This document shows, piece by piece, positions 19,060-27,439 of a DNA stretch of 64,000 bases. The stretch's first letter is position 1. Each line of letters starts with the position of its first letter. Where the stretch lies: assembly GCF_019823105.1 (NCBI RefSeq), contig NZ_CP081960.1, forward strand, positions 423,398 to 487,397, given 5' to 3'. The notes beneath the pieces were generated by a model. The model ran no database searches. It saw only the letters and a program-made list of their open reading frames with translations, and was not told where the DNA came from. The position numbers and the translations under genes were made by a program. This DNA comes from Halobaculum magnesiiphilum (lineage in GTDB: Archaea > Halobacteriota > Halobacteria > Halobacteriales > Haloferacaceae).

Positions 19060-19937
19060 CCGCCATCGACGACGCGGAACCGGAGTACGATCTGCTCGAC
19101 GGGGCGATCGACGTACACGTCCACACCGCGCCTGACCTCGTCGAGCGGTTCCAGAGCGACGTCGCGCTCGCACACGCCGTGCGGGACGCGGGGATGCGCG
19201 GCGCGGTCGTCAAGAGCCACGTCGTTCCGACGGCAGGGCGGGTCGAACTCGCAAACGAGGCGCTCGGCAAACAGGTGTTGTACGGCGGGGTCGCGCTCAA
19301 CGGGAGCGTGGGCGGCGTCAACCCCGACGCCGCGGAGGTGGCACTCGACCTCGGTGCGAAGGTTGTCTGGCTCCCGACCGCGTGGAGCCATAACCACGCG
19401 AGTCAGGCACGAGCCGCGGACGTCGAACAGTTCGTCGGCCAGCGAGTACCCGACGCCGACGAGGACCTCCACGTCACCGCCGACGGCGACCTGACGCCCG
19501 ACACTCGGTGCGTCATCGACCTCGTCGCGGAGCACGACGCGGTGCTCGGGACGGGCCACGTCCACCCCGACGCAATCGAGACGGTGGTCGACGCCTGCGC
19601 CGACGCGGGCGCTCCATGTCTCGTCAACCACCCCTTCTTTCGCGTACTCGATCTTTCCATCGACCAGCAGGCATCACTCGCGGACCGGGGCGCAGTGATG
19701 GAGTTCTGCGGGTATGCCGTTCAAAGCACCGAGAGGCACACGGTCGAGCGCGTCGCCCGGGCGGTCGAGCGCCTCGGACCCAGGCACTGCCTGCTGGCGA
19801 CGGACTTCGGGCAGGCGTCGAACCCACCCATCGAAGGACTCGCGAAGTTCGCAGCCGCGCTCGTCGACGCGGGACTTGACCGCGGGACCGTCCGTCGACT
19901 CCTGTGTGAGACGCCGATCGATTTGCTCGGCGAGTAG
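19056..19937 (+). CDS. DUF6282-family metal-dependent hydrolase
   Basis: 293 residues from the GTG overlapping the preceding stop (GTGA). The N-terminus carries the metal-binding IDVHVHTAPDLVERFQSD, followed by RGAVVKSHVVPTAGRVELA, LGAKVVWLPTAWSHNHAS, DAVLGTGHVHPDAIETVVDA, CLVNHPFFRVLDLSID and a late acidic CLLATDFGQASNPP. These His/Asp motifs match the amidohydrolase/PHP-like DUF6282 group. The family is of unknown substrate but often sits with dehydrogenase and dehydratase genes, as here. Strongly coupled to the upstream oxidase, so it likely acts on the same pathway intermediate. Confidence 0.85.
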   Translation: MTAIDDAEPEYDLLDGAIDVHVHTAPDLVERFQSDVALAHAVRDAGMRGAVVKSHVVPTAGRVELANEALGKQVLYGGVALNGSVGGVNPDAAEVALDLGAKVVWLPTAWSHNHASQARAADVEQFVGQRVPDADEDLHVTADGDLTPDTRCVIDLVAEHDAVLGTGHVHPDAIETVVDACADAGAPCLVNHPFFRVLDLSIDQQASLADRGAVMEFCGYAVQSTERHTVERVARAVERLGPRHCLLATDFGQASNPPIEGLAKFAAALVDAGLDRGTVRRLLCETPIDLLGE

Positions 19938-20017
19938 CAGGACGCCGATCCACACTTGAACGGTGTGCCATGTTGCCGCGAATCCTGATACGGGATATCC
20001 CGCTACGTCGACGTGCA

Positions 20018-20842
20018 ATGGCAGACTACCCTGTCGTAAACGGTCACCACCATATCGGCAACCCCAACGCGGAACAGGACCGCACGTTCGAGTGGTCCGA
20101 AAGCATCGCCCAGATCATCGGCGCGATGGACGAGAACGAGGTCGACGCGACCATTCTCCAGCCGCTCGGCGGTGAGAACGACCGCTCCGTTTCGGAGGTT
20201 CACGATCACATCTACGAGGCCTCACAGGCGTACGAGGGTCGGATCTTCGGCACCGCAGCGGTCAATCCCCATCTCGGAACCGAGTTCGTCCACGAGGAGA
20301 TCACTCGCTGCGTTCAGGAGCTCGACTTCAAGTTCGTCAAGCTTCACACGTTGGCCTGGGGTGTCGACCCGACCTCCGACATCGCGTACGACGTCTACGA
20401 TGCCTGCGTGGAGAACGACGTGCCAGTGATGGTCCACACCGGTCCACACGGAATGCCGTTCTCGATCCCCGGGATGTTCATGCCGGTCGCCGAGGACTAC
20501 CCTGACCTGCCCATCGTCTTCGCGCACATGGGTGGCGCGTACACGCTGACGCAGGAGGCTATCCTCATGGCCGAGCGCTACGACAACATCTATCTCGACA
20601 CGACGCTCGCGCTGAACATGTACGTCCGGCGGGCGATGGAAACGGTCGGCGCAGACCGGCTCCTCATGGCTGCCGAACACTCCACGAACATCCCGGTCGC
20701 GCTCACGAAGATCGACTGCATCGGCGCGAGCGAAGAGCAGAAACGGAAGATACTCGGCGGAAACGCCGTCGACCTGTACGACCTCGACGTCGCGAAGCAG
20801 GACTGGAACGCACAGGAAGTGGCCACGGCGGACGAAGACTGA
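20018..20842 (+). CDS. Amidohydrolase-2 family hydrolase/decarboxylase
   Basis: 274 residues from ATG 20018 (MADYPVVNGHHHIGN); an upstream ATG would add 16 residues without similarity. Metal-site motifs visible: HHHIG (HxH) at residue 10, KFVKLHTLAWGVDPTS, VMVHTGPHGMPFSIPGMFM, LPIVFAHMGGAYTLTQEAIL, and MAAEHSTNIPVALTKID near the end. This is the amidohydrolase-2 (ACMSD-like) fold that hydrolyses or decarboxylates carboxylated substrates. It lies 80 bases after the DUF6282 gene and 7 bases before the MmgE/PrpD gene. Substrate unknown. Confidence 0.88.
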   Translation: MADYPVVNGHHHIGNPNAEQDRTFEWSESIAQIIGAMDENEVDATILQPLGGENDRSVSEVHDHIYEASQAYEGRIFGTAAVNPHLGTEFVHEEITRCVQELDFKFVKLHTLAWGVDPTSDIAYDVYDACVENDVPVMVHTGPHGMPFSIPGMFMPVAEDYPDLPIVFAHMGGAYTLTQEAILMAERYDNIYLDTTLALNMYVRRAMETVGADRLLMAAEHSTNIPVALTKIDCIGASEEQKRKILGGNAVDLYDLDVAKQDWNAQEVATADED

Positions 20843-20849
20843 TCGACCC

Positions 20850-22163
20850 GTGACGACCGAGGACGCCGTCGCGTTCGCCCACACCGGGAGCCACCTGGAG
20901 GTCCCGGAGACGGTCACCAGCCACCTCCGGGCCCGAGTGCTCGACACGCTGGCCACTGTGACCGCGGGCTATCGACTTCCCACGGCCGACATCGTCCGGA
21001 CGTACGCCACCCATCGGTTCGCCGGCGCTGACGATGCCACGCTTCTCGACGGCACCGGCACTGGTGTGTCGCTCGAGGCGGCGACGCTGGCGAACGCCAC
21101 CGCCGCCAACGCGCTCGATATCGATGACGGCCACCGCGAGGTCAAAGGCCACCCCGCGGCGGTCGTCGTTCCCGCGGCGCTGGCTGCGGCGGAGGCCGCG
21201 GACGCGACGGTCGGCCGATTCCTCGACGCCGTGCTCGTGGGGTACGAACTCGCGGTCAGAGCCGGTCTCGCCATCCACGCAACCGACGACGTCTACACCG
21301 GTACCGGGTCGTGGGGTGCAGTCGGAGCCGCGGCCGCCGTCGGGCGACTCCGAGGAAACACCTCGGAAACGCTTGCGCATGCTCTCGGCACCGCCGAGTA
21401 CCACGCACCGCGGACGCCCATCACGCGCGGCGTCGAGCAGCCCGGAATGACGAAAGACGGCATCGGCTGGGGCGCGTACGCGGGCACCGTGGCGGCGCTG
21501 CTTGCCGAACGTGGCTTCACCGGCTCCGGAACCGTCTTCGACGAATCGTCAGTCGACGTCACCGACTCGCTGGGCGATCAGTTCCACGTCACCGAGGGAT
21601 ACTTGAAGCCGTACCCGTGCTGTCGATGGGCTCACCCCGGTGTCGCGGCCGCCATCGACCTGCGCGAGCGGGCCGCCATCGATCCCGACACGATCGAGCG
21701 CGTGCAGGTCGAGACGTTCGTGGAGGCGACAACCCTGGACACACACGTGCCCGACTCGGCGGAGGCCGCCGAGTACTCATACCCGTACCCGGTCGCGGTG
21801 GCTCTGGCCCGTGGTCGGTTCACACCGACCGACCTTGACGCGGCGGAGCGGTCCGATCCAGCCGTCAGATCGCTGGCTGACCGCATCGACATCGCCGTGG
21901 ACGAGTCACTCGACGAACGGTTCCCCACCGAATGTCTCGCCCGGGTCACCGTCGAGACGACCGACGGGACGTACCAGTCGGACGTGACGCGTCCACCGGG
22001 CGCCCGAGAGCGACCGCTCACACAGGGAGAACGCATCGAGAAAGCGAGCCGGCTCCTTCGACCAACTGTCGACGAGACTGCCGTCGAGTCGATCCGCGAG
22101 ACCCTCCGGGCGCCAGACCGGCCAGTCCGGGCCCTCCTCGCACCGTGGTCGGAGGAGTCATGA
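20850..22163 (+). CDS. MmgE/PrpD-family dehydratase-like protein
   Basis: 437 residues with a GTG start seven bases after the amidohydrolase stop. The family pattern is visible throughout: RARVLDTLATVTAGYRLPTA at the N-terminus, the conserved LANATAANALDIDDGHREVK with GHPAAVVVPAALAAAEA, then VGYELAVRAGLAIHATDD, HALGTAEYHAPRTPITRGVE and YLKPYPCCRWAHPGVAAAID. MmgE/PrpD proteins include 2-methylcitrate dehydratase, cis-aconitate decarboxylase and iminodisuccinate epimerase. No gene for the rest of the methylcitrate cycle is nearby, so a different carboxylic acid is likely. Fourth gene of a catabolic operon. Confidence 0.9.
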   Translation: MTTEDAVAFAHTGSHLEVPETVTSHLRARVLDTLATVTAGYRLPTADIVRTYATHRFAGADDATLLDGTGTGVSLEAATLANATAANALDIDDGHREVKGHPAAVVVPAALAAAEAADATVGRFLDAVLVGYELAVRAGLAIHATDDVYTGTGSWGAVGAAAAVGRLRGNTSETLAHALGTAEYHAPRTPITRGVEQPGMTKDGIGWGAYAGTVAALLAERGFTGSGTVFDESSVDVTDSLGDQFHVTEGYLKPYPCCRWAHPGVAAAIDLRERAAIDPDTIERVQVETFVEATTLDTHVPDSAEAAEYSYPYPVAVALARGRFTPTDLDAAERSDPAVRSLADRIDIAVDESLDERFPTECLARVTVETTDGTYQSDVTRPPGARERPLTQGERIEKASRLLRPTVDETAVESIRETLRAPDRPVRALLAPWSEES

Positions 22164-22200
22164 CTCTTAACCCACCCGGTAAGCTCTATCCGAGGGAGCC

Positions 22201-22911
22201 ATGTTGACTGCGAAGGTGTGCGTCCGGTACGAGGGCGACTGGACGGCGAAACTCGCGGCCCACGACGTGTTCGGCGAGTTCATCGCCTCCACGTTCCGCG
22301 ACCGTCGCTACGTCGGCATCATGGCTGTCGAATGCAACGCGGACGAAGTCGACACGGTGCTCGACGTGATCGGGAGCCACCGATTCATCGACGAACTGGA
22401 GGTCGTCGAGGAGTTCGAAGCCGATGGGCGCGACCGCATCTCGATGACGCTGTTTCTCGAAGGCGGACTCACCGAGTTCACCCCGCTCCAAACGCTGTTG
22501 TACGAAGGGTTTCTTCCGATCGGTCCCACGAAGCTCGAGAACGGTCGGGAGTGTTTCGACCTCTTGTTGCACGACCGTGACGAACTGTCGAAGGCCATCG
22601 AACTGCTCGAGGAGTTCGGCAACGTGACGCTCGACCGGATCAGCGAGGAGTTCCGCCGGGAGGTCGTCCCCTCACGGGCGGGTTGGCAGGCGTTGCTCGC
22701 GTCGATCCCGCCACGACGGCGCGAGGTACTCAACCTCGCGCTCGAGGAGGGCTACTTCGAGATCCCGCGGCAGGTCACGCTCGAGGAGTTGGCAGACGAG
22801 ATGGGCATTACCAAGACCACCGCCTCGACTCACCTTCGGAAGGCAGAACGCCAACTCGTCGAGTTCCTGCTCCCCTATATCAACCTCGCGGCCGAGGAAG
22901 GGGAACCATAA
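22201..22911 (+). CDS. Bat-type HTH-10 regulator of the catabolic cluster
   Basis: 236 residues. N-terminal sensor-like part (LTAKVCVRYEGDWTAKLAAH) and C-terminal HTH_10: IPPRRREVLNLALEEGYFEI, PRQVTLEELADEMGITKTTA and STHLRKAERQLVEFLLPYIN. It sits 37 bases after the MmgE/PrpD gene on the same strand and before the transporter genes, so it is the probable pathway-specific regulator, perhaps sensing the substrate. The motif GYFEIPR shared with the gene at 13407 is the family signature. Confidence 0.88.
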   Translation: MLTAKVCVRYEGDWTAKLAAHDVFGEFIASTFRDRRYVGIMAVECNADEVDTVLDVIGSHRFIDELEVVEEFEADGRDRISMTLFLEGGLTEFTPLQTLLYEGFLPIGPTKLENGRECFDLLLHDRDELSKAIELLEEFGNVTLDRISEEFRREVVPSRAGWQALLASIPPRRREVLNLALEEGYFEIPRQVTLEELADEMGITKTTASTHLRKAERQLVEFLLPYINLAAEEGEP

Positions 22912-22966
22912 ACGTCGCCATATGTTTGGCGGGTAACTGAAGCCGTCACTCGCCGATCGTCCGCAC

Positions 22967-23413
22967 GTGACACGCGTTCTGCTACCCGCGAGCAACCACT
23001 CACAGTGGGCGGAGAGCGTCGCCGATGTCGTCGTCGATACGGAGGACGACGACGACCTCACGGCGGTCGTCGCCCACGTCTTCGACGACGACGAGGTCGA
23101 GTCGACGAACGAGAACCTCGATATCGAGGGACGCGCGAAGGTCGACGAGCTCGCGAGCCGCAAGTCCGGAGTCAACGCGGCGACACAGCGACTTGAGGAC
23201 GCGGGCATCGACACCGAAGTCCGCGGCGTGGAACACGAGGGCGAGCCCGCCGAAGCCATCGTTGCGGCGGTCGACGAGGAGGACGCCGACCGGCTGTACA
23301 TGTACAGCCGGAAGCGGAGCCCCGCCGGCAAGGCCGTCTTCGGCAGCACGCTCCAGGAGGCCATCCTCAAGGCTCGGGTTCCGATCGTCGTCGTTCCGTC
23401 GAACGCGCTGTAA
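22967..23413 (+). CDS. Universal stress protein (UspA family)
   Basis: 148 residues with GTG start. Rossmann-like Usp fold: VTRVLLPASNHSQWAESVAD at the start, TAVVAHVFDDDEVESTNENL, then EVRGVEHEGEPAEAIVAAVD, and the end ADRLYMYSRKRSPAGKAVFG, STLQEAILKARVPIVVVPS. The ATP-binding G-x9-G-[ST] pattern is represented by RKRSPAGKAVFGST. Usp genes next to transporters are common in haloarchaea, often encoding partner or sensor subunits of osmolyte carriers. It lies 85 bases before the OpuC-type operon; a role in transport regulation is inferred. Confidence 0.85.
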   Translation: MTRVLLPASNHSQWAESVADVVVDTEDDDDLTAVVAHVFDDDEVESTNENLDIEGRAKVDELASRKSGVNAATQRLEDAGIDTEVRGVEHEGEPAEAIVAAVDEEDADRLYMYSRKRSPAGKAVFGSTLQEAILKARVPIVVVPSNAL

Positions 23414-23498
23414 CCGAGTCGTCCAAGGCTGGATAATAAAAGGTCACAATAGTTCGCGCGAACCGTTACCCAAGTACATTCGACATACACGATAGACA

Positions 23499-24449
23499 AT
23501 GACAGAGAAACACACGCGTCGACAGGTGCTGAAGCAGGGAGCCGTCGCGGGGAGTACAGTCGGTCTGACATCGCTCGCCGGATGCATGAGCTTCGTCGGC
23601 GGCGGTGGCGGCTCGGTGAAAGTCGGGTCCAAGCAGTTCACCGAACAGGAACTGCTCGGGTACATGGCTCTCGAGTCACTGAAGGCAAACACGGACGTAG
23701 ACGTCGTGAACGAAGTCGGACTCGGCGGGACGACCACCAACTTCCGGGCGGTGAAGAACGACGAAATCGACCTGTACTGGGAGTACACGGGTACGGCGTG
23801 GGCCACGCTCCCGCCCAAACACGAGGAGGTCATCACCGACTCGGAGGAGATCTACAACGAGGTCGACGAGGAGTTCAACGATCGACACAGCCTCGACTTC
23901 CTCCAGCGGGCGCCGTTCAACAACACGTACGTGCTGACGGCGAACCCGAACTGGGTCGAGGAGACCGGGGTACAGACTATCTCCGATTTCGCCGAGTATG
24001 TCAATGCCGGGAACACCGACTTCACGGTCGTGTTGAACGCGGAGTTCGAGAAGCGGTCCGACGGCTGGCCCGGGGTGGCGAAACACTACGGGTTCGACGA
24101 CGTCCGCTCGGAAATCGAGGTGACGAACGTGAGCTCAGGACTCACCTACCAGACAGTCGGACAAGGCGACGCGCAGGTCGGCGTCGGGTTCAACACGAAC
24201 CCGAAGATCATCGAGTTCGACCTCGTGGTGCTGGAGGACGACGAAAAGTTCTTCCCGGTGTACAACCCGGCGCCGCTGGTAAACCAGGATGCCCTCGAAT
24301 CGAACCCGGCGATCAAGGAACCACTGAACGCCATCGGATCAAAGATCTCGACGGACCAGATTCGGAATCTGAATAAGCAGGTGTCCATCGGGGGTGAGGA
24401 CGCCCAGAAGGTAGCCCGGGAGTTCCTGAAGAACGAAGGGCTCATCTGA
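23499..24449 (+). CDS. OpuCC-type substrate-binding lipoprotein (osmolyte ABC transporter)
   Basis: 316 residues. N-terminal twin-arginine-like signal HTRRQVLKQGAVAGSTVGLT followed by a lipobox SLAGC, so exported and lipid-anchored as usual in haloarchaea. The mature part reads KVGSKQFTEQELLGYMALES, LGGTTTNFRAVKNDEIDLYW and EYTGTAWATLPPKHEEVITD, the glycine betaine/choline (OpuAC/OsmX-type) binding fold. DLYWEYTGTAW is the conserved ligand-loop signature. Later blocks: NPAPLVNQDALESNPAIKEP. First gene of a four-gene transporter operon, two bases before the permease ATG. Substrate is probably a quaternary amine or related compatible solute. Confidence 0.92.
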   Translation: MTEKHTRRQVLKQGAVAGSTVGLTSLAGCMSFVGGGGGSVKVGSKQFTEQELLGYMALESLKANTDVDVVNEVGLGGTTTNFRAVKNDEIDLYWEYTGTAWATLPPKHEEVITDSEEIYNEVDEEFNDRHSLDFLQRAPFNNTYVLTANPNWVEETGVQTISDFAEYVNAGNTDFTVVLNAEFEKRSDGWPGVAKHYGFDDVRSEIEVTNVSSGLTYQTVGQGDAQVGVGFNTNPKIIEFDLVVLEDDEKFFPVYNPAPLVNQDALESNPAIKEPLNAIGSKISTDQIRNLNKQVSIGGEDAQKVAREFLKNEGLI

Positions 24450-24450
24450 G

Positions 24451-25185
24451 ATGCTCACCGCCGTCCCGACCGTCGTGAGTCCCCCGCTGTTCGTCCACGC
24501 CTACGTTGAGTACATCCTCTCAAACAGCGGGAGCCTTGTGGGGCTCACTCTCCAACACATCTCCATCATCGTACAGGCGATCGCCATCGCGGTGCCGCTC
24601 GGCGTCGTGGTTGGCACGCTCATCACGTACAACGACCGGGCGGCGACGGTTGTGCTCTGGCTCGCTGGCGTGATGATGACCGTTCCGAGTATCGCACTGT
24701 TCGGGTTGCTTATTCCGACGTTCGGCATCGGCAAACCCCCCGTTATCGTCGCGCTCGTGCTCTACTCGCAGTTGCCGGTTATCCGCAATACGTATGTCGG
24801 GCTTGACCGGATCGATCCGGCGGCCGTCGAGGCCGGCACCGGCCTCGGGATGACCCGCGTCGAACGGCTCCGGCGCGTGAAACTCCCGATGGCCCTCCCG
24901 GTCATTATGGCCGGCGTACGCAACGCCGTTGTCGTGCTCATCGGCATCGCGGCTATCGGAGCGTTCATCGGCGCAGGCGGTCTCGGTGACCTCATCTTCA
25001 ATGGCGTCTCCGAGCCGGACATCCAGGAACTCGTCGTCGGCACCGTCGTGCTCTCGCTGCTGACGCTCGCCGTCGACTACGGCTTCGGACTGGTCGAGCG
25101 CGTCCTCCGGCTCCGCAACGGTGAGGACGTCCAATTGCCGCGGCTGGTGCGAGGCGCGGTTTCCAACACAGGAGGAACCTCATGA
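24451..25185 (+). CDS. OpuC-type ABC transporter permease 1
   Basis: 244 residues with five to six membrane helices (ISIIVQAIAIAVPLGVVVGT, ATVVLWLAGVMMTVPSIALF, PVIVALVLYSQLPVIRNTYV). The BPD permease EAA-like loop is clear: GLDRIDPAAVEAGTGLGMTR followed by RLRRVKLPMALPVIMAGVRN. The stop overlaps the ATP-binding gene by four bases (ATGA). Pairs with the second permease at 26187 to form a heterodimeric channel. It probably imports an osmolyte; regulation is likely shared with the whole operon. Confidence 0.92.
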   Translation: MLTAVPTVVSPPLFVHAYVEYILSNSGSLVGLTLQHISIIVQAIAIAVPLGVVVGTLITYNDRAATVVLWLAGVMMTVPSIALFGLLIPTFGIGKPPVIVALVLYSQLPVIRNTYVGLDRIDPAAVEAGTGLGMTRVERLRRVKLPMALPVIMAGVRNAVVVLIGIAAIGAFIGAGGLGDLIFNGVSEPDIQELVVGTVVLSLLTLAVDYGFGLVERVLRLRNGEDVQLPRLVRGAVSNTGGTS

Positions 25186-26186
25186 TCGAGTTCGAAAACG
25201 TCACCAAGGAGTATCCGGACGGTACCGTCGCCATCGAGGACATCAGTTTCGCAGTCGAGGAGGGCACCACGACCGTCCTCGTCGGACCCTCGGGGTGTGG
25301 GAAGACAACGACCATGAAGCTCGTCAACCGGCTCGAGGACCCCACCGAAGGGACGGTGTATTTCGACGGGACGGACATCTCTAAGCTCGACGAAATCGAA
25401 CTCCGGCGCGACATCGGCTACGTCATCCAAGAGATCGGCCTGTTCGACCACATGACCGTCGGCGAGAACGTCGCGACCGTCCCCGAACTGAAGAGCTGGG
25501 ACGAGGCGCGCATCGATAATCGCGTCGACGAACTGTTGGAGTTGATGGACCTCCCGCCCGAGCAGTATCGCGACCAGTATCCCAGCGAACTCTCAGGGGG
25601 ACAGCGCCAGCGCGTCGGCGTCGCCCGGGCGCTCGCCGCGGACCCCGACGTAATGCTGATGGACGAACCATTCGGTGCGCTCGACCCCATCACCCGCGAG
25701 AACTTACAAAACGAGTTCCTCGACATCCAAGAGGAGATCAACACGACCATCCTATTCGTCACTCACTCTATCGACGAGGCGCTGAAGATGGGCGACCGCA
25801 TCGCCATCTTCGATGTCGGCGAACTCGTCCAGTACGACACGCCTGGTGAGATCCTCTCGGACCCGAAAAACGAGTTCGTTGAGGACTTCATCGGCGCCGA
25901 CCGAACGCTGAAACAGCTCCAGGTGACGCCTGTGCGCAAGGTCATGGAAGAGCCGACCGACGATCACCGTGAGCTCGTCGCGGCCATCGAGGGCGACGGG
26001 CCCGTAGGCACAGCCGTCGGTGACGGTGGTGAGGTGGTCCCAGTCGAACCGACCGACAGCACGCAGGTCGCGCTCTCTCGGCTCATCCAAGGCGGTGTCG
26101 ACGCGCTACCAGTCACTCGTGACGGGGAAGTCGTCGGCGTCGTGACTGAGGCCGCGATCCGTGATGGCCGCAACGGAGGGTCGTAA
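25182..26186 (+). CDS. OpuCA-type ABC transporter ATP-binding protein with CBS-like tail
   Basis: 334 residues. Complete ABC cassette: Walker A VGPSGCGKTTTMKLVNRLED, Q-loop YVIQEIGLFDHMTVGENVAT, signature SELSGGQRQRVGVARALAAD, Walker B VMLMDEPFGALDPITRENLQ, and H-loop ILFVTHSIDEALKMGDRIAI. The C-terminal region (VTPVRKVMEEPTDDHRELVA through LIQGGVDALPVTRDGEVVGV) resembles one to two degenerate CBS motifs, the ionic-strength sensor of OpuA/OpuC ATPases. Overlaps permease 1 by four bases; its stop is immediately followed by the ATG of permease 2. Confidence 0.94.
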   Translation: MIEFENVTKEYPDGTVAIEDISFAVEEGTTTVLVGPSGCGKTTTMKLVNRLEDPTEGTVYFDGTDISKLDEIELRRDIGYVIQEIGLFDHMTVGENVATVPELKSWDEARIDNRVDELLELMDLPPEQYRDQYPSELSGGQRQRVGVARALAADPDVMLMDEPFGALDPITRENLQNEFLDIQEEINTTILFVTHSIDEALKMGDRIAIFDVGELVQYDTPGEILSDPKNEFVEDFIGADRTLKQLQVTPVRKVMEEPTDDHRELVAAIEGDGPVGTAVGDGGEVVPVEPTDSTQVALSRLIQGGVDALPVTRDGEVVGVVTEAAIRDGRNGGS

Positions 26187-26861
26187 ATGGGTATCCCGCA
26201 ACAGCTCCCGGCCGCATGGGACTACCTGCTGGCGAACCAGCAGCAGTTTGTCGAACTACTCATCACACACCTCCAGCTGGTGATCGTCGCGGTCGTCTGT
26301 GCCATCCTCGTGGCCGTTCCGGGCGGGATCCTTGCAACTCGCCGGCCGAAGCTAAAGGGGTATATCCTCGGACTCGGCAACATTGCGCAGTCGGTGCCGA
26401 CCATCGCCATCATCTTCCTGGTGTTTCCAATCCTCGGCATCGGATTCACGACGGCGCTCGTGGGGCTGTTCACCTACGCCATCCTCCCCATCCTCACCAA
26501 CACCATCACGGGCATTGAGGACGTCGACGAGTCGACGGTCGAGGCCGCCCGCGGCATGGGAATGACCGACTGGGAGATTCTTAAGGAGATTCAGATCCCG
26601 CTTGCGCTGCCCGTGATATTCGCCGGCATTCGCACCGCCTCGGTCATCACTGTCGGGACAGCCTACCTCGCTTTCTTTATCGGCGGTGGGGGACTGGGGC
26701 TGTGGGTCGTGGTCGGCATCAAACTGTTCAATATGCCACAGGTACTCGCCGGTGCGATTCCCGGTGCACTGCTGGCTATCGGTATGGATTCGCTGTTCGC
26801 GCTCGTGGAGCGGCAGCTCGGCGGTGAAGGGCTCCAGAAGGAATCTGCCGCCGGTGCATAA
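26187..26861 (+). CDS. OpuC-type ABC transporter permease 2
   Basis: 224 residues with about six membrane helices (HLQLVIVAVVCAILVAVPGG, GNIAQSVPTIAIIFLVFPIL, TTALVGLFTYAILPILTNTI). The BPD loop is VDESTVEAARGMGMTDWEIL followed by KEIQIPLALPVIFAGIRTAS. The ATG directly abuts the stop of the ATPase gene (TAAATG). It completes the four-component transporter. Downstream is a convergent HTH gene on the opposite strand. Confidence 0.92.
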   Translation: MGIPQQLPAAWDYLLANQQQFVELLITHLQLVIVAVVCAILVAVPGGILATRRPKLKGYILGLGNIAQSVPTIAIIFLVFPILGIGFTTALVGLFTYAILPILTNTITGIEDVDESTVEAARGMGMTDWEILKEIQIPLALPVIFAGIRTASVITVGTAYLAFFIGGGGLGLWVVVGIKLFNMPQVLAGAIPGALLAIGMDSLFALVERQLGGEGLQKESAAGA

Positions 26862-26897
26862 CTGCTGAAGAACGGATTTGGGTCGAGATATCGGGAG

Positions 26898-27311
26898 CTA
26901 CGCTTCTTCCGGACGGGGAGCATTCTCGTATTTGATCATCTTCTCGGACTTATCGGAGATAGTCTCGTAGATCTGCTGGAGGGTTTCCTCCGCAGCAAGG
27001 AGGTTATGCTCTTCGAGGAATGCTCGACCCTCCTCCGTGAGCCCGTAGAACTTCCAGGGATATCCCTGTCGGCGCTGGTCATCGTTGAGGGCGACCTCTT
27101 TCACGATGCCGGCGTCGATCAGCTTCTGGATGTGTTTGTAGACGGTGGCGTCGCTCACGCTGGGGTTGAGCTCCTCGAGCTCGTACATCGACGGGAGCTG
27201 CTCCGGGTGCTGGAGGATGTTGTTGATCAGCGCGAACCGCGTCTGCTGGGTGACGAAGTGGACGAGTTCGCGGGTTTCCATCCCCTCAGCAGTCCCAATG
27301 TCAGAGCTCAT
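26898..27311 (-). CDS. Winged-helix transcriptional regulator (PadR/ArsR-like)
   Basis: 137 residues from ATG 27311 (MSSDIGTAEGMETRELVHFV); an upstream frame extension lies within the operator region and is rejected. The winged helix is QQTRFALINNILQHPEQLPS, then MYELEELNPSVSDATVYKHI and QKLIDAGIVKEVALNDDQRR, with wing QGYPWKFYGLTEEGRAF. A C-terminal helix, AAEETLQQIYETISDKSEKM, should dimerise. It belongs to a haloarchaeal family of small repressors. It is divergent from a conserved gene at 27440, and the intergenic region contains three palindromes that look like its operators, suggesting autoregulation. Confidence 0.82.
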   Translation of the reverse strand: MSSDIGTAEGMETRELVHFVTQQTRFALINNILQHPEQLPSMYELEELNPSVSDATVYKHIQKLIDAGIVKEVALNDDQRRQGYPWKFYGLTEEGRAFLEEHNLLAAEETLQQIYETISDKSEKMIKYENAPRPEEA

Positions 27312-27342
27312 ACGGCACAGTACATGCCCTGGCGCCAAGTAG

Positions 27343-27401
27343 TTTACTCTTGAGTAAATCACTCTAGAGTAAGCCACCAGTGACTACCCCAGTAAATTAC
27401 T
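27343..27401. promoter_or_regulatory. Operator palindromes between divergent genes
   Basis: Three symmetric sequences in 59 bases: TTTACTC-TT-GAGTAAA at 27343-27358, ACTCTAGAGT at 27361-27370, and AGTAAATTACT at 27391-27401. The first two share ACTC/GAGT half-sites and the third has AGTAA/TTACT arms. All are compatible with repeated binding of a dimeric winged-helix protein, probably that encoded at 26898-27311, and they overlap both divergent promoters. Confidence 0.65.
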
Positions 27402-27439
27402 TCAGAAACCATATCTCACAAGACTGAGAAGGACCGCCA

